From Trileptium ribeirensis (taxonomy: Eukaryota; Nematoda; Enoplea; Enoplida; Thoracostomopsidae), in contig JASANE010026683.1 in NCBI GenBank assembly GCA_030248225.1, positions 1 to 64,000 of the forward strand: a DNA stretch of 64,000 nt. The letters run 5' to 3'. Below, one piece after another: positions 46,999 through 58,452 of this stretch (the first letter of the stretch is position 1; every line of letters starts with the position of its first letter). A model generated the notes under the pieces. The model made no database searches. It saw nothing but the letters and a program-made list of their open reading frames with translations, and was not told where the DNA came from. A program made the translations under genes and the position numbers.

Positions 46999-47351
46999 AT
47001 GGTCCCGCCGTTCCTCGAATCTGAGCTGGGCGTTGGGGTAGCGCTGAGCTCATTGCCTTCGTTGACCGCTCCTACGTCCGCGCTGCGGTCACCGGTGCTG
47101 CCGCTGCTGTTAAACGACGACACTTCAGAAAGAACCGAATCATCAAGGCGCTCGACCGGTGCGCCACCTTCCCTTCTACGGTTCGACGACCCACGACTGA
47201 TCCGGACCCCAGGACTCGAAACTGGTGCTCCGGCGGACGCTCGACGCTGACCACCGCTGGATGTCAGCCCCACTCGCTCCTTCTTATCATCGGACATAAT
47301 ATGCGGCGTCGGAGTAATAATAGCTCCGGCCTCGTCCAATATCAACGGCAT
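46999..47351 (-). CDS. IVNS1ABP: IVNS1ABP-like exon 1 (N-terminal extension)
   Basis: First coding exon, 117 codons plus two bases. The start is the ATG at 47351, followed by MPLILDEAG. A more upstream in-frame ATG exists at 47420, but the sequence between contains an acceptor-like CTACAG and looks untranslated. The peptide is Ser/Gly/Arg/Pro-rich with no recognised domain, likely disordered. It ends at a strong donor (ACCAT|gtaagt) in phase 2, which joins exon 2 to give NGGT-M-FESVDD. Vertebrate NS1-BP starts almost directly at its BTB domain, so this extension is lineage-specific, if the join is right. The next intron is 7.7 kb and carries a LINE and two hAT elements. Alternative: a separate upstream exon of another gene. 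Confidence 0.68.
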
Positions 47352-49183
47352 CTCACAACGTGTATCTGTAGTTGGCTTTTGAAATTGGCTGAGTAAATAT
47401 TTGAAAATTGATAAAATCAATGAGGCAATTGTCGTTGTTGTTGTTGATGATGGAGTAGTTTAATAGCGAATGTCTGATTTGAAACCGAAGGAGTTGGATG
47501 AAAGCAACCGAGCAACAACGATGAACAACCTGGCTCAAATTTGAACCGAAAATTTTGGTCACAAAAAATAACCAGATAATAATAAAAAAATTAGTCCACG
47601 GTTTTGTGTTTTACATATAACTATTACTATGAAAGAACGCCATGTATGTTCTTGCGGCTACTGCTATAATTCGATTTTAACAGTTCAAATATATGTAAAA
47701 CAAACGCGTTTATAATTACCGGCCATAGAAGTCATCAAAAACGCTGACTCTTTGCCCGCCGTTGACTATATATCGCCTTGGTTAGTGCCGAAACGATATA
47801 TCAGTTAGCTGCAGTTAGTGAAAATAAGCCAGGATTTTTACAGCAACGTATTGGCGTTTCTTTAAATTCTCCGTCGACCTTCTATTTTCTGAATAAGGTA
47901 CACTTTGTGGCGAAAAAAATAAATTTTCAAGCTCGATTATGAGTGTATTATATATCAAAATATAGCTTTCGGTAAACGGGACAAACAATATTGCCGACAG
48001 TGATATACCGACTTTTCTGGAGAACACGAAAAATTATCTCTAATTACTGCCGACGACCAAACTGCTAATCTCACCGCGACAGTAGCAGGCTATTGCTAGT
48101 TACTAGCTGCGGATTGTAAAGATCTGCTTAAAAACGTTTTCAAAAGCATTTCATTCATTACGGTCCGTGCGTAGCAGTCGCTCGTAGAACCAAACGCCTC
48201 GCACGACGGGTGATGTTTCTAGGTAATGATTGGCCTCGCGAATCTGAGCAAATATCTTCGTTCGATGACCGGATGGTCAGGAGCCAAGAACTACAGCAAG
48301 TGTTGACTTTCACGGATGGAGAATACGGATCAAACGGAATATTTCAACACGCCACACTGGTCTAATGATATCGAGCAGATGTCACCGAATGCAGCTTGAC
48401 ATTTATATGTATGTTTTTACTACAACGCAGAATGTATAGAATGTTGATAATGTATTGAAAATATTTATTTATTTAATATTAAGCAATTGCCTGAAATAAT
48501 GTATCGTTATTCATTTTTGGATTTTTGAGATTTATGTTTATATATAAAATCGTAATTTTTGGACCCGATCCGACAATTCCCAGGCTCTATCCCCCAACTG
48601 CTGTCTCTTCTCTCAGAACAGGTACATATTCGATATGTGCAGCAAAAATTACCAGGATGAAAACAGCACATAAGCAATGTTTAAAACGCATGTGTTCGCG
48701 TCCCATCATTCTTTGCGCAGTACTTGTGCTTATAACACGAGCATTCCCATTGATCGCAGCTGGGTCTACCAAAGGTAACGCTGGGATTGGGAAAATCCTG
48801 AAAATAGTACGCGCAGATATAACCTGATATGCGACGACATTAATTAGGCCATAGCCGGATCCGAATTTGACACGACTATGACCAGACACGACCCCACTGA
48901 GGTCTCCAGTATATATATATATATTCAACACTGCCGCAATCATCAGCATTGTTACAACACAAATCTTCGAGGTTCTCGAAAACGTTTCCAAGGCTTGTAG
49001 CAACATTTTACAAACGGAACAAAAAACAATAATACATATTTCATAATAAATCAAAAATCGCACACAAAACACGTGAATGTAATATATAATTGACAGCAAT
49101 AGACGAAAAAAACTTTAGAAAGAAGTACGTACGTTTTAGTCGGCATCTACTGTTGTAAATTCAAAAAATTCAAAACACCACAA
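47352..49183. other. Upstream of the kelch gene start
   Basis: Should contain the 5' UTR and promoter of the kelch gene. An acceptor-like CAACTACAG lies just before the ATG, so a non-coding first exon may exist further upstream. No TATA or initiator can be assigned with confidence. Confidence 0.4.
48587..49099 (-). CDS. Unrecognised 170-codon open frame
   Basis: A minus-strand ATG-to-stop frame of 170 codons between the kelch gene and the hAT element, long for AT-rich non-coding DNA. It has three hydrophobic segments, at about residues 3-30, 44-60 and 142-160. I recognise no family. A small membrane protein, a decayed gene or chance are all possible. Confidence 0.18.
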   Translation of the reverse strand: MLSIIYYIHVFCVRFLIYYEICIIVFCSVCKMLLQALETFSRTSKICVVTMLMIAAVLNIYIYTGDLSGVVSGHSRVKFGSGYGLINVVAYQVISARTIFRIFPIPALPLVDPAAINGNARVISTSTAQRMMGREHMRFKHCLCAVFILVIFAAHIEYVPVLREETAVGG

Positions 49184-50038
49184 TGAAGCGGCAGGCCCGT
49201 AGCTAGCCATTCAACTACGGGGGGGCACTTCAATCGTTCGGGGGGCACACTTTCCCCCGCGTTTTTAGTTATAATTTGAACAAAATTTGCAAAAGTATAA
49301 CCGGGTTGTAAGTTCTGTCAATAACACCGCAATATTATTGAAACTATTATTCCAAAGAGTGAATAACCGAAACACACACCGTAGTTATTGTTTTTAGAAA
49401 TACTGCATACGCCGATGAGTAACTAACCAGCAGGCGAGCTCGAACCAACCAAATAAAATAGTCTTATATATAAACATATTGTTCAACGAATGCCCAAAGA
49501 AAATATAATACGAAGTGAAGTAAAACTAAATATGCGCAAATTAACATCATTATAGTACATACAGAAGCGCCTCGTGCGGCGAGATCCGAACTACCGTGGG
49601 TGGGCACGATGTTTCAAAAACAAAATTTACTAAAGTTCCGAAATTAAACATTAAACTAAATGAAAAAGAATTAGCTATGTAGTTATTTGAAAAACTATAA
49701 TTCTAAGAAAAAATCCCAAAAATTCTCGGCCCTAAAACACGGTGAAGACGTGGTCTGAGAACTTTGACCCCCAACCGGAGGGCACAACTAGAGATCAACA
49801 AGCATAGAATAAAAAAGAGCTTGTCAAAATCCATATGTCCGTTAATGAGTTATGCCGGTCACAAAAATTGACAATTTTCATACAAATTTCATAGAATTTC
49901 GAGCACTAAGGCCCAACGGAAGTTGGGAATTCAGTAGTTTGCATTTTTATTTCACAGTGTCAGACAACCAGTTCGTCTGCAACGGCCAAGAATCAAAATT
50001 GACCATAAACCGACAACCGCAACGTAACTGCTGTCCAG

Positions 50039-52826
50039 CTAAATGTTAAGAAGTCGCCGTTGCGACTTTCTGAACACTTTAAGAACTTCATCATTGCTGA
50101 TAGTTTGCATTAGTTCTTTTTCAAAAGACAAAATTACGAGCTGGCTTAGTCGTTCTTGTGTCATTGCGCGCCGTTGTGGAGCTAAAAGACGCGTCAACGT
50201 GGAAAAGCTACTTTCGCAAGTGGCAGTTGATGCGCCGATAGTTTTTGCGGCCGCTGTAACTGTTGCTAGGTGTGGGAAGGCTTCACGATATTGAAAAATG
50301 GACGCCCCAGGTTTTTTGTCTATTAGGGGCTTGGCAACCTGAAACGCTATTAACAGTACGTGCAAAAGCTAAAAATGCTACGATGTAGCATCTCAGATAC
50401 AAATGTTTTGTTACTCATATAATTCTAGGAAAGAAGATAATCTTCAGTGAAATAAAATTCTTACTATTTTTCTAAATATTACTATCGAATGCAAAATTTC
50501 GCTACATTCTAACGCCTATAACAGCAAAATAAACATATGCCGGCTATTGGACTCACGTTGAAAACCCTATTACAAGTTCTCAAAACTGAAAGTTAAACTA
50601 AATGTTACATTTGTGAGTACATACTTTAAATATAATCCAAATCGTTAGAGCTCCCAGTGCCCACTCCAACCAATTACAACCATATATACCATGTCTGACC
50701 ATTGGCTAACCATCTTCCCACTCACCATAAAATGGGACGCATTCAATTTACTACAGCAACCACGGCATTCCGAAAATTGTAAAACCCTCTTATAGACATG
50801 TCTAATTTAATCATTAATGAATACTCAAAAAGCGTATGGATATGAAAACTTGGTATGGCCAATGTAATGTTATCAGGCCGGACGTTGTATCGTTAGAAAA
50901 AAAAACTGCTCAGTGCGGGGGGATTCGGGGTCCCCTGGGTACGCCCCTGACTTTGCATATATATCCAGAACGGCATTGCCTGTACATATTTTTCTCCTCT
51001 TTGCTATCTCATTTCGATTAATGCAAAACTTACAAGAATTTCATTGCCCAGGGCATCTACGTCGACACCATGTGGCATAACTTCAATAAGCGGAATCATA
51101 TTTTCGAACTTCAAAAAATCGATGGAGGTGGACTCTAGCGCATCAAGAGCCTTGTGAATGGGTTTTTGCCGTTCTCCGAAACGGGCCTCCATTTCATGGA
51201 GAAGTGAGTCCAGAACGGAATAAAACAACCGTTTCTGATCTTCAACGCCAGAAATTTGGGGGATAACAGTCATAACGATACTGTCCTTCAATCTGGCTGG
51301 CATTCTTCTTTGCCGTTTTGGCAATGACTTCCCTGCTTCGCCCTCATGCACAATCTTTATCGATTGAAATTCCTCTTCGGATCTCAATGACTGTAGGCTG
51401 ACGCAAGTTGCTTCCACAATATCGAAAGCCCTGGATAAATCCAGTGACCGAGCTTGCAATTGACGATTAGCTGGCTCAACAACGGACAATATACGATACG
51501 TCATATTGACCAGGAATTCAAAATCAGGCTGCCAAACCTTTTGCAAGAGTCCAGTCCCTAACACAACAACCTCACCCGGCAAATTGTCTCCGTAAGCGAT
51601 ATTCTGAAGAACATCAATGATTTTTTTCAAAATTTTTTTATCACCTTGACGGTGTCTAAATGACCAGACCATCTCTGGTCTAGAAGTCGCTTTAGAGTCT
51701 CGCCGGTATAGTATTTGGCCACTAAAGGCCGACGAAGGAACTGGTATAGCGTGCTACAGAGTTCAAAAAACTGTCCAACATATTGTTCTGTGGCCAGGGA
51801 ATGCACAACGACCAAATGTAGCTGATGGTTGAAGCAGTGGATAAATGGAATAGCGCGTCCTAGTTCTTCTTGGAGCAACTTTTGTACACCTGCATGGATT
51901 CCGGACATAACGCTGGCACCATCAAAACAGGTACTGATAAGTAAATCTAGGGGCAATCCGCACCTGTTAAGCGCTGCCGTAATTCCATTCAGAATTGATC
52001 GTGCGTCGGATTCGTCGAGGCGAATGATATCGAGCAGTCTCTCTTTCGCTTCGCCACCATAAACATACCGAACCACAATGCTCAGTTCCTCTACGTTATT
52101 TTTGTCCCGCGTCCCGTCGCATTTCAGTGTGAAGCACCCTCCATCGCTGTTCTTTGCCTCTGCCACAATCTTTTGTTGAAGTATTTCCTTAAGAATGAAA
52201 ACGATCTCGTTTTGGATTTGCGGGGAAGTATATTTAGCATTAGCCGGAATGCTTCCAATAATGCTTCGTAGCTTGTCATCTTTACTGATTGTGTATTCAA
52301 ACAAGTTGAGAAATTTTCCGCGCGAAAAGGAATCGGATGGGTCTTTAATTTCCCCTACCGATTCGATGTCACCTCTGAAAGCCATGTCGTTGGCGGCGAG
52401 AAATTTTATGCAGTCAATAATGCTGCAAATATAGTATCTGTTTCTGTCCGTAACCTGGTCGTTCACGAGCACATCGATTGTTTGCCCCTGCGCAGTCCGC
52501 TTCTGCAATTCAGTCCAAGAAGCCATCGACGCCACATGCGCTTGGGACTCTTCATGCTGTTTCAGACCACGTCCAGCCTCCATCGCCGTCTTCCAGTTGT
52601 TAAACCCCTCCTTAGTAAACGACGTGTCCTTAAGGGGCTGACCTCGGGTGAAGTGCCGACAGGGGTAACAGAAACATCGATCATTTTGGACAGAATATTC
52701 GAGCCAGCTAAAAGCTTCGTACCATTTCGGGTTGAATGACCTTTTTTACTCCCAAATGACCGTGTAGGATATCTCGGTAGAACCGGTCGAGCCGGATTCG
52801 CATCTCCAAGATCCGTCGACGTGATC
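50039..52826 (-). pseudogene. hAT transposase (ZMYM1-like), two one-base frameshifts
   Basis: Order from the N terminus: a TTF-type zinc finger (WLEYSVQNDRCFCYPCRHF, GFNNWK, HEESQAH); the RNase H-like core with first Asp motif KCDGTRD, second Asp motif CFDGAS and IHCFNHQLHLVV; a long helical insert; and the hATC dimerisation tail with CESSFSTL holding the catalytic Glu. A GT-AG intron of 695 bp (50339-51033) separates the last exon; joining gives NEIL-VAKPL. The exon probably begins at an acceptor near 52826, and any earlier exon is unseen. Two breaks, near 52743 and 51636, are both single missing A bases in A runs. Everything else is open, so it may be functional if these are sequencing errors. 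Known relatives include domesticated ZMYM-family genes. Confidence 0.9.
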
Positions 52827-52901
52827 CTGCAATAATGGTTGCAATTTATGCCTTACGAGGGAACATAAACTTGGCGATCTACAAAGTATTGTTTATAAAA
52901 G

Positions 52902-53046
52902 TACAGAAATGACTGTCACCTTTGGAGCGAGCCGCGATGGATTCGTCGCGAGTGATTAACGGTTATAACGGTTATAATTATGTTTTGTTGCCAGCGAATG
53001 TAGATTGAGTCTCGAGTTGCGAGCAGAACAGTTCTGGCGCGTACTG
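52902..53046. mobile_element. MITE family A copy inside the hAT element
   Basis: TACAGAAATGACTGTCACCT then TTGGAGCGAGC on the left; GTTCTGGCGCGTACTG on the right, with CGAGCGA-type words inside. It is nested in the hAT element, so family A was active after that hAT sequence existed. Confidence 0.6.
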
Positions 53047-54406
53047 AATGTCATATTGGTTAAACTTAAACCTCGATTTAAAATTAGAGCAAGGGAAAAT
53101 CGAACAGGCGTCAAAAAACATGAACAAACGCTCAATAGTTTTAAAACTAAATACGTCAAGGCCGGTTTGGAAAAACTCTGTCAAAACAGTGTCCAACAAG
53201 CGTCGAACACGGCTCACGTATACATTCAAGATTCAAGGAAACCTAAAACTAAACCGTTGTCTTGGTGTGGTTCGCCGAATAAATCGGGAGCGTAGTAAAC
53301 AAATTTTAAGGTTTTATCCGCAAACTAACTTTATTGTCTGTCGAACGTAGAAATTAAACTTGTATCTACTAGCTTTGATTAGAATATACACTGTAACGAT
53401 AAAATGGAACAGTAAAGTTTGAAAAGTGTACTAGATGCTTGCCAGAACCATTGGGTTTCCTTTCCAGAGTATTATTCACGCAAAATTTACTGCCAGTGTG
53501 TAACTAGCTAATATTTGTTGGCGCGCTAAATATAAAATGAATAGAAAACTCGCATTTTGAAAAAATATTTACACATGGAAAGTAAACACGACGTGTGTCA
53601 TTGACTGACTGGCGTTCATTAGCCAGGAGTGGGATCTATAAATTCATCAAATCTCAGCTCAATCAACTGCGCATTCGCTGAAATAACCTCGAAGCAGCAA
53701 AGGACAAAATAATGCCGGAAATTACCTAGGGTAGAAACCCAACGGTTATAATCCAATATTTTTTTCAGTTTGCCATTTATCTAATTAATCTAAATATTTC
53801 ACTATAACGAAAAGAATTATTTTCACTTAAAGAAAATGTAGCCGGTCATCATCACCCACTTCACCCCCCCGCCTAGGGTCGCAGTGCTACTAAACTACAT
53901 CTTTCCTACATACAATCCACTATTTGTTATCGATTATTATGTCTTGTCAAAAGTGAAGCTTTCCTGATTAATTACCACTACTGTAATCACGATGAAGATA
54001 AGTCACTGCTGCCAGAACTAAAAGGTTATCGGTTTAAAGCTAGTTGTAATTTGACTTTGACTTACTTTTCACGGCTGCAGCTGGTATCGGAGGTGCTAGG
54101 TAACTCCATCAGAACGAAAACGCACAGTTAGACAACAATGGCGTGAACAAAATTTTATCTAGTGATCGCAACTCACATTAGTAATAATAATAATAATGAT
54201 ACATAACATTCAATCCTATTGAAAAACAAAACTGATATAATTTTTCGAAAGAACATAATAGCAGGTTGGTGCAAACAACTTGCACAACTTATTTTTGTTT
54301 CCAGTATTGTTGATTCTCACGTTGTCTTGCACGGGGGGGCACGGCACCTCGCATGGGGGGGCACGGCCCCCCCGTGCCCCCCCTTGGCTACGGGCCTATG
54401 AAGCGG

Positions 54407-55749
54407 CCAAATCTTAATTAGTTAATTAATTACAATTTTTTTAAGAACGTTATTTATATACATACAACTATCGATACATATGAAAAGCTTTTTTCACTCG
54501 GACTGGTATCATCGAATAGCAATAATTATGGCCGGGTATCCGACCCGCTTCTGGCACCTGGAAAGGCGAGACACTCGGGGTTACGCGTGACCCCCCATTT
54601 ACGTGTGCTAAAAAGTCAATATGGCCGTAATGTATATATGTTCCGTTCAGTAATTCCTCAGGCCTACAAATCGACTCTTGGGTTCGAAAATTTATACATC
54701 TATCTCAAAATGAAAACTTTCCCAAATCTAATCCGAAATCCTTGCAAAAAGCACGTAATTACATATATCTATATATAGTGTTTATGGCTGCTAAAACGTA
54801 AAAAATAAATCGCAATCTGTTGATACCAACAGCTGAACAATATATATAGTATTTTGCCCATCACAAAGAATGTTCGGTCAGGTTATAGCAAGAGTTTCGC
54901 GAAAAAAGGCAGTGCTTTTGGAACCATCGATTGGCTATGCTTGCCATTCATAGAGTTGTCCAAGCAGCATCCCCCACAACTTTTCATCAATGCCATCTGT
55001 CGACTCAGTTTGGTTGGGGAAGGCGGCACTTGAATACCAAAAACATCTCAAATTTGAACCTCACATCTCGCCTAAGACCTCAACAGTTGCCGGTCTTGAT
55101 GGTTGGCAATGTGAATGTGCTGTAAACTCAAGGCCTGAACAGTAGGCGCCATATAGTTTTGGCTACAGGCGTTGTGGGAAGCAGCGGTATGCGAACCCCG
55201 GTGCCCCATCAATGTCATTATTTTATGGGACCCACCCACGCAAACTGACACGATAACAATCGCTTGATCAGTACATAGTAATACTGACGTTTCATAAGAG
55301 CGTTTGAAGCAAAAACAAACAACACGCAACACATAATACACTTATGTAAATATAATCAATAATAAAATACAAAAAAATGACCGAGCCCAGATTTCAAGTT
55401 GGTCGTACAGTAATTACAAGTTCCGATTCTTCGAAATCGAAACATTTCATTCTTCCAAAACAAGTCATATTGTAATAATTTTTTTATTTTTTAAAATAAT
55501 TAAATTTAAAAATACTTTTTGTTTAACTGTAAATAAATAAATGCTATGACAAAAATATTATTAGTTTTATAATTTTTAATACGTATATACAATAATAAAC
55601 ACACACCGGAAGAATCATAGTTGGATGTCATATGTTGGATAATCACACATAGTTGGATCTCAAACGAAGAAGATGGACGAATGACGCAATAAACACACGG
55701 TACATATAACTTATGACTAAATGATCAAGAGTAGACAAGATATAAATTC
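54407..55749. other. Intergenic, no gene seen
   Basis: AT-rich sequence between transposons; open frames up to 89 codons (55072-55341, minus) have no recognised similarity. Confidence 0.5.
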
Positions 55750-56537
55750 TAGAGGTGAGAAATAAAACCCGAAACCCGACCCGCGGGCCGGCCTCAGTCT
55801 TGGAAGCAACGGTCCGGGCTTAGCCTCTCTGGCAAACGGGTGGGGCCTTGAAATCCAGGCCCGATCTCACCTCTAAAACATATGTATATATTACTGAGTG
55901 TGAGTAACGTTGTGTATAAGTTGTTATACGTACATGTTACATATATATGTTTTACCTCATTTCCCATCACACGCTTAGGATTATGTACAATATTATCAAC
56001 AATGTATATTATATGTATGTACGTAAGTAGATATATATTTGTTGATTTCATTCTCTAATGAATTCATAATTTATAAAAATGAGCATTTAAGAAACTGCCT
56101 TTTCGTGATATACTTTTCTTGAGAAAGTCGCAGCCTAACAACTTGTGACAGAACCAGGTTTATGAATATGTATGTTAAAAAGTACTGCGCATTATAACTC
56201 ATGACTTAGCTTTTCATAACAGGTAACATAGCACTACCAGTAACAATACGTAGTTACTTATTTAACGTTACACTTTCTAGCCTTAGATTTAAGAAAAAAA
56301 AACAACTATACTCTGGGACCAGTGCTGAGCCGAAGAACTGAGAAGAAAATCTGTGACAAGAGCTGTTTATTTCGCTTTTTTACTAATATTTTTATATAGT
56401 AACGCAACGGGCCGGGCCTGACGTAGTAATTTTACCAAACGGGCCGGGCCTACCCCCTTCAACAAACGGGCCGAGCCTTGATCTCGGAAAGAACGGGTCG
56501 GACCAGGCCTTGAAATCCAGCCCCGTTCTCACCTCTA
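55750..56537. mobile_element. hAT-like element with CCGGGCC words and an extra internal end
   Basis: Left TAGAGGTGAGAAATAAAACC then CGAAACCCGACCCG; right TTCTCACCTCTA preceded by CCTTGAAATCCAGCCCCG. An almost identical right end (GGCCTTGAAATCCAGGCCCG then ATCTCACCTCTA) occurs at 55845-55875, so two right ends follow one left end. CGGGCCGGGCC words repeat at 56408-56470. Flanks show no convincing 8-bp duplication. Its left terminus equals that of the element at 42033. Confidence 0.6.
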
Positions 56538-58450
56538 ATATATACTACAGTCTCAGCTAGAGAACAAAAATAACTAAGCTACTAAAAGCAAAGTAACCCC
56601 AAAATCCGGGGGCAACAAATGATATGCTAGTTATATCATCTTTTGTCGACCAACTATAACTAGCCTACGATCGGACCGGGCTTCACCCCTTTCTTTTGGA
56701 TCTAGAGAAGCAGAAGCTAATCAGTTTGTCGGGTGAGGGTGTTACCTCCATTCATTCTCCAGGCTCCAGTTACACATCAACCTGTGTAACTAAGTTCCCA
56801 AACTACCAAATCTTTGATACCCGACTCCGAAAGTATTTACTCACGGATGGTGTCAACGCGGCATCCCAAACTCGCAAGGGCTAGAATTTTTTGTCAAACT
56901 CGAAAAGTATTCTTTGAGCTGTATAGCTTCTCCAAAATAGTAAAATCGAATCTTCTATCAAATCAACAGGTTCATGTCAAGCTAATTTGAAGTTATTGAT
57001 TATCTCTAGTAGTTTGGACTATGGCAACAGTACGACAGGTACCTTGGCGCAAACGCTCAATACCTCAGCAATCATTATCGCTGCGTGGGTTGTTTGAAGT
57101 CGTACTCTTGTTCAAAATTTCTTTTCTTCCCACCAGCCACCCATCCTCCTACTCCCTCATTTTTCCCTAAGCGAAAACACACGATCATACATAATCAAAC
57201 CCGTTTCCGCCTTTGAAATCAACAATTTCCAAACTCATAATAATGTTAATAATAATAACAAAATTTCAGACCACTCTATTCGTATATATGCTATTGGCAA
57301 ATTGGTTGTACAGCAATTTCAAAATATTTTATTGCAAAAAATACAAATATATAATAAATTCTTTTCCTAATCCAAAAACAGACTAAAACGAAGAACCAAA
57401 AAACATTGGGAGCCGCCGCAACAGGTTGCCTTCGTGATACGTCGCATCTTGTATGGTACCAGGAGTCATCCTTAGTCCTTCCAGACCCAACAAATAGTTC
57501 CATCATACACTACAATATTCACTACCGCCGGTATCTTTTGGCTTGCTATGGCTCTCACCACTGAGTGACAACCGAGTACACTCACTCAGCCGTCGATAAA
57601 AATCACTGCTCCAATCAGTCACATCACTGATCGACACGCTCACGAACAAAGAACAGCTTTGCCAAAACAGAAAAAAGAAACGACGATAAACTAATTGGCA
57701 AATATATCAGCGACAAGTTGTTGCTACAGCAGCGAAGAACTGGGAAATCGCAAATTTAATACAATTTTTTTTAAAATAAACGCCTGCGATGTGTCTAAAA
57801 AGCGTTTTTCGAAACCTAAAACAGAATATAAAAGATTGAAAAGCTTCTTATGACGACGAACACTAACAACGATTTTTTGCGTGTATAATATCTTGTGTAT
57901 TTTGGAACATGCCGACTTAATATGTACAATAAATAAGTTATTGTGGGACAACATGTACATACGTATAAGGAATTCACTTAAAGTGGACTAAGCAGCTGAA
58001 GAAATATGCTTCAAACTCGAGTTTGAAGTAGTGATTGGCAGAGATAAAAAGTTTTCGGCACTGTTCTTTTTTGGGTTGGGATTCTCAAATCTTCAAAAAT
58101 TAATATTATATATTTGAAAAAACTTGTACCTATATTTGTACTCAGCGGGACATTGAGTTCAACGGTACAAAATTTGACCCCTGAAGCTATTTTTCAATTT
58201 TTTTTTATGTTTCGGTAATATTTCCAAGGAGAAGGAGACCCTCGAGCACAAAAAATTGAAAAAAATCTGCGATCACACGAAGATGGGTACTAACTAATGG
58301 ATCCATCTCGATGAGCGAAATCCAGTGGTATTAATTTTGGAGCCACAGCGACAAGTAGTTACCGAAAAAATCTCAAAAATTTAAACATCGCAGTTAAACG
58401 CCAGCCAGTAATCATGATATTAAAATTAACGCTAAGCCTAAACTGCTTCA
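56538..58450. other. Intergenic, no gene seen
   Basis: AT-rich. A plus-strand frame at about 56696-56884 and a minus-strand one at 57291-57506 have no recognised product. The GC-richer stretch 57540-57620 could be a regulatory region, but nothing supports that directly. Confidence 0.45.
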
Positions 58451-58452
58451 TT

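Larger units (their letters stand above)
1..47351 (-). other. IVNS1ABP: IVNS1ABP-like BTB-BACK-kelch gene (whole gene span)
   Basis: This is the span of one spliced minus-strand gene, assembled from 15 exons whose GT-AG boundaries and phases all agree. Seen: BTB core (exons 3-5), BACK (exons 5-8), a Ser/Gly/Gln-rich linker (exons 8-10) and at least five and a half kelch blades (exons 10-15). Known: in vertebrates the family acts as a Cullin-3 substrate adaptor and actin/RNA-processing partner, first named for binding influenza NS1. The assignment rests on blade order and on landmarks such as RARF before blade 2 and a GG.E.W pattern in blade 4, which fit NS1-BP better than other KLHL proteins. 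Introns range from 191 bp to 9.5 kb and are full of transposons. The gene continues past the left edge. A KLHL paralogue is the main alternative. Confidence 0.85.
49192..54398 (-). mobile_element. Full-length hAT transposon with 8-bp TSD
   Basis: Left end CAGGCCCGTAGCTAGCC, right end the inverted TTGGCTACGGGCCTA. The 8-bp duplication TGAAGCGG is identical at 49184-49191 and 54399-54406. Both ends hold G-run/C-run subterminal blocks (GGGGGGGCAC). Size 5207 bp. It carries a transposase on the minus strand and, near 52902-53046, a younger family A MITE. The intact duplication and few coding defects suggest a recent insertion. Confidence 0.95.
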
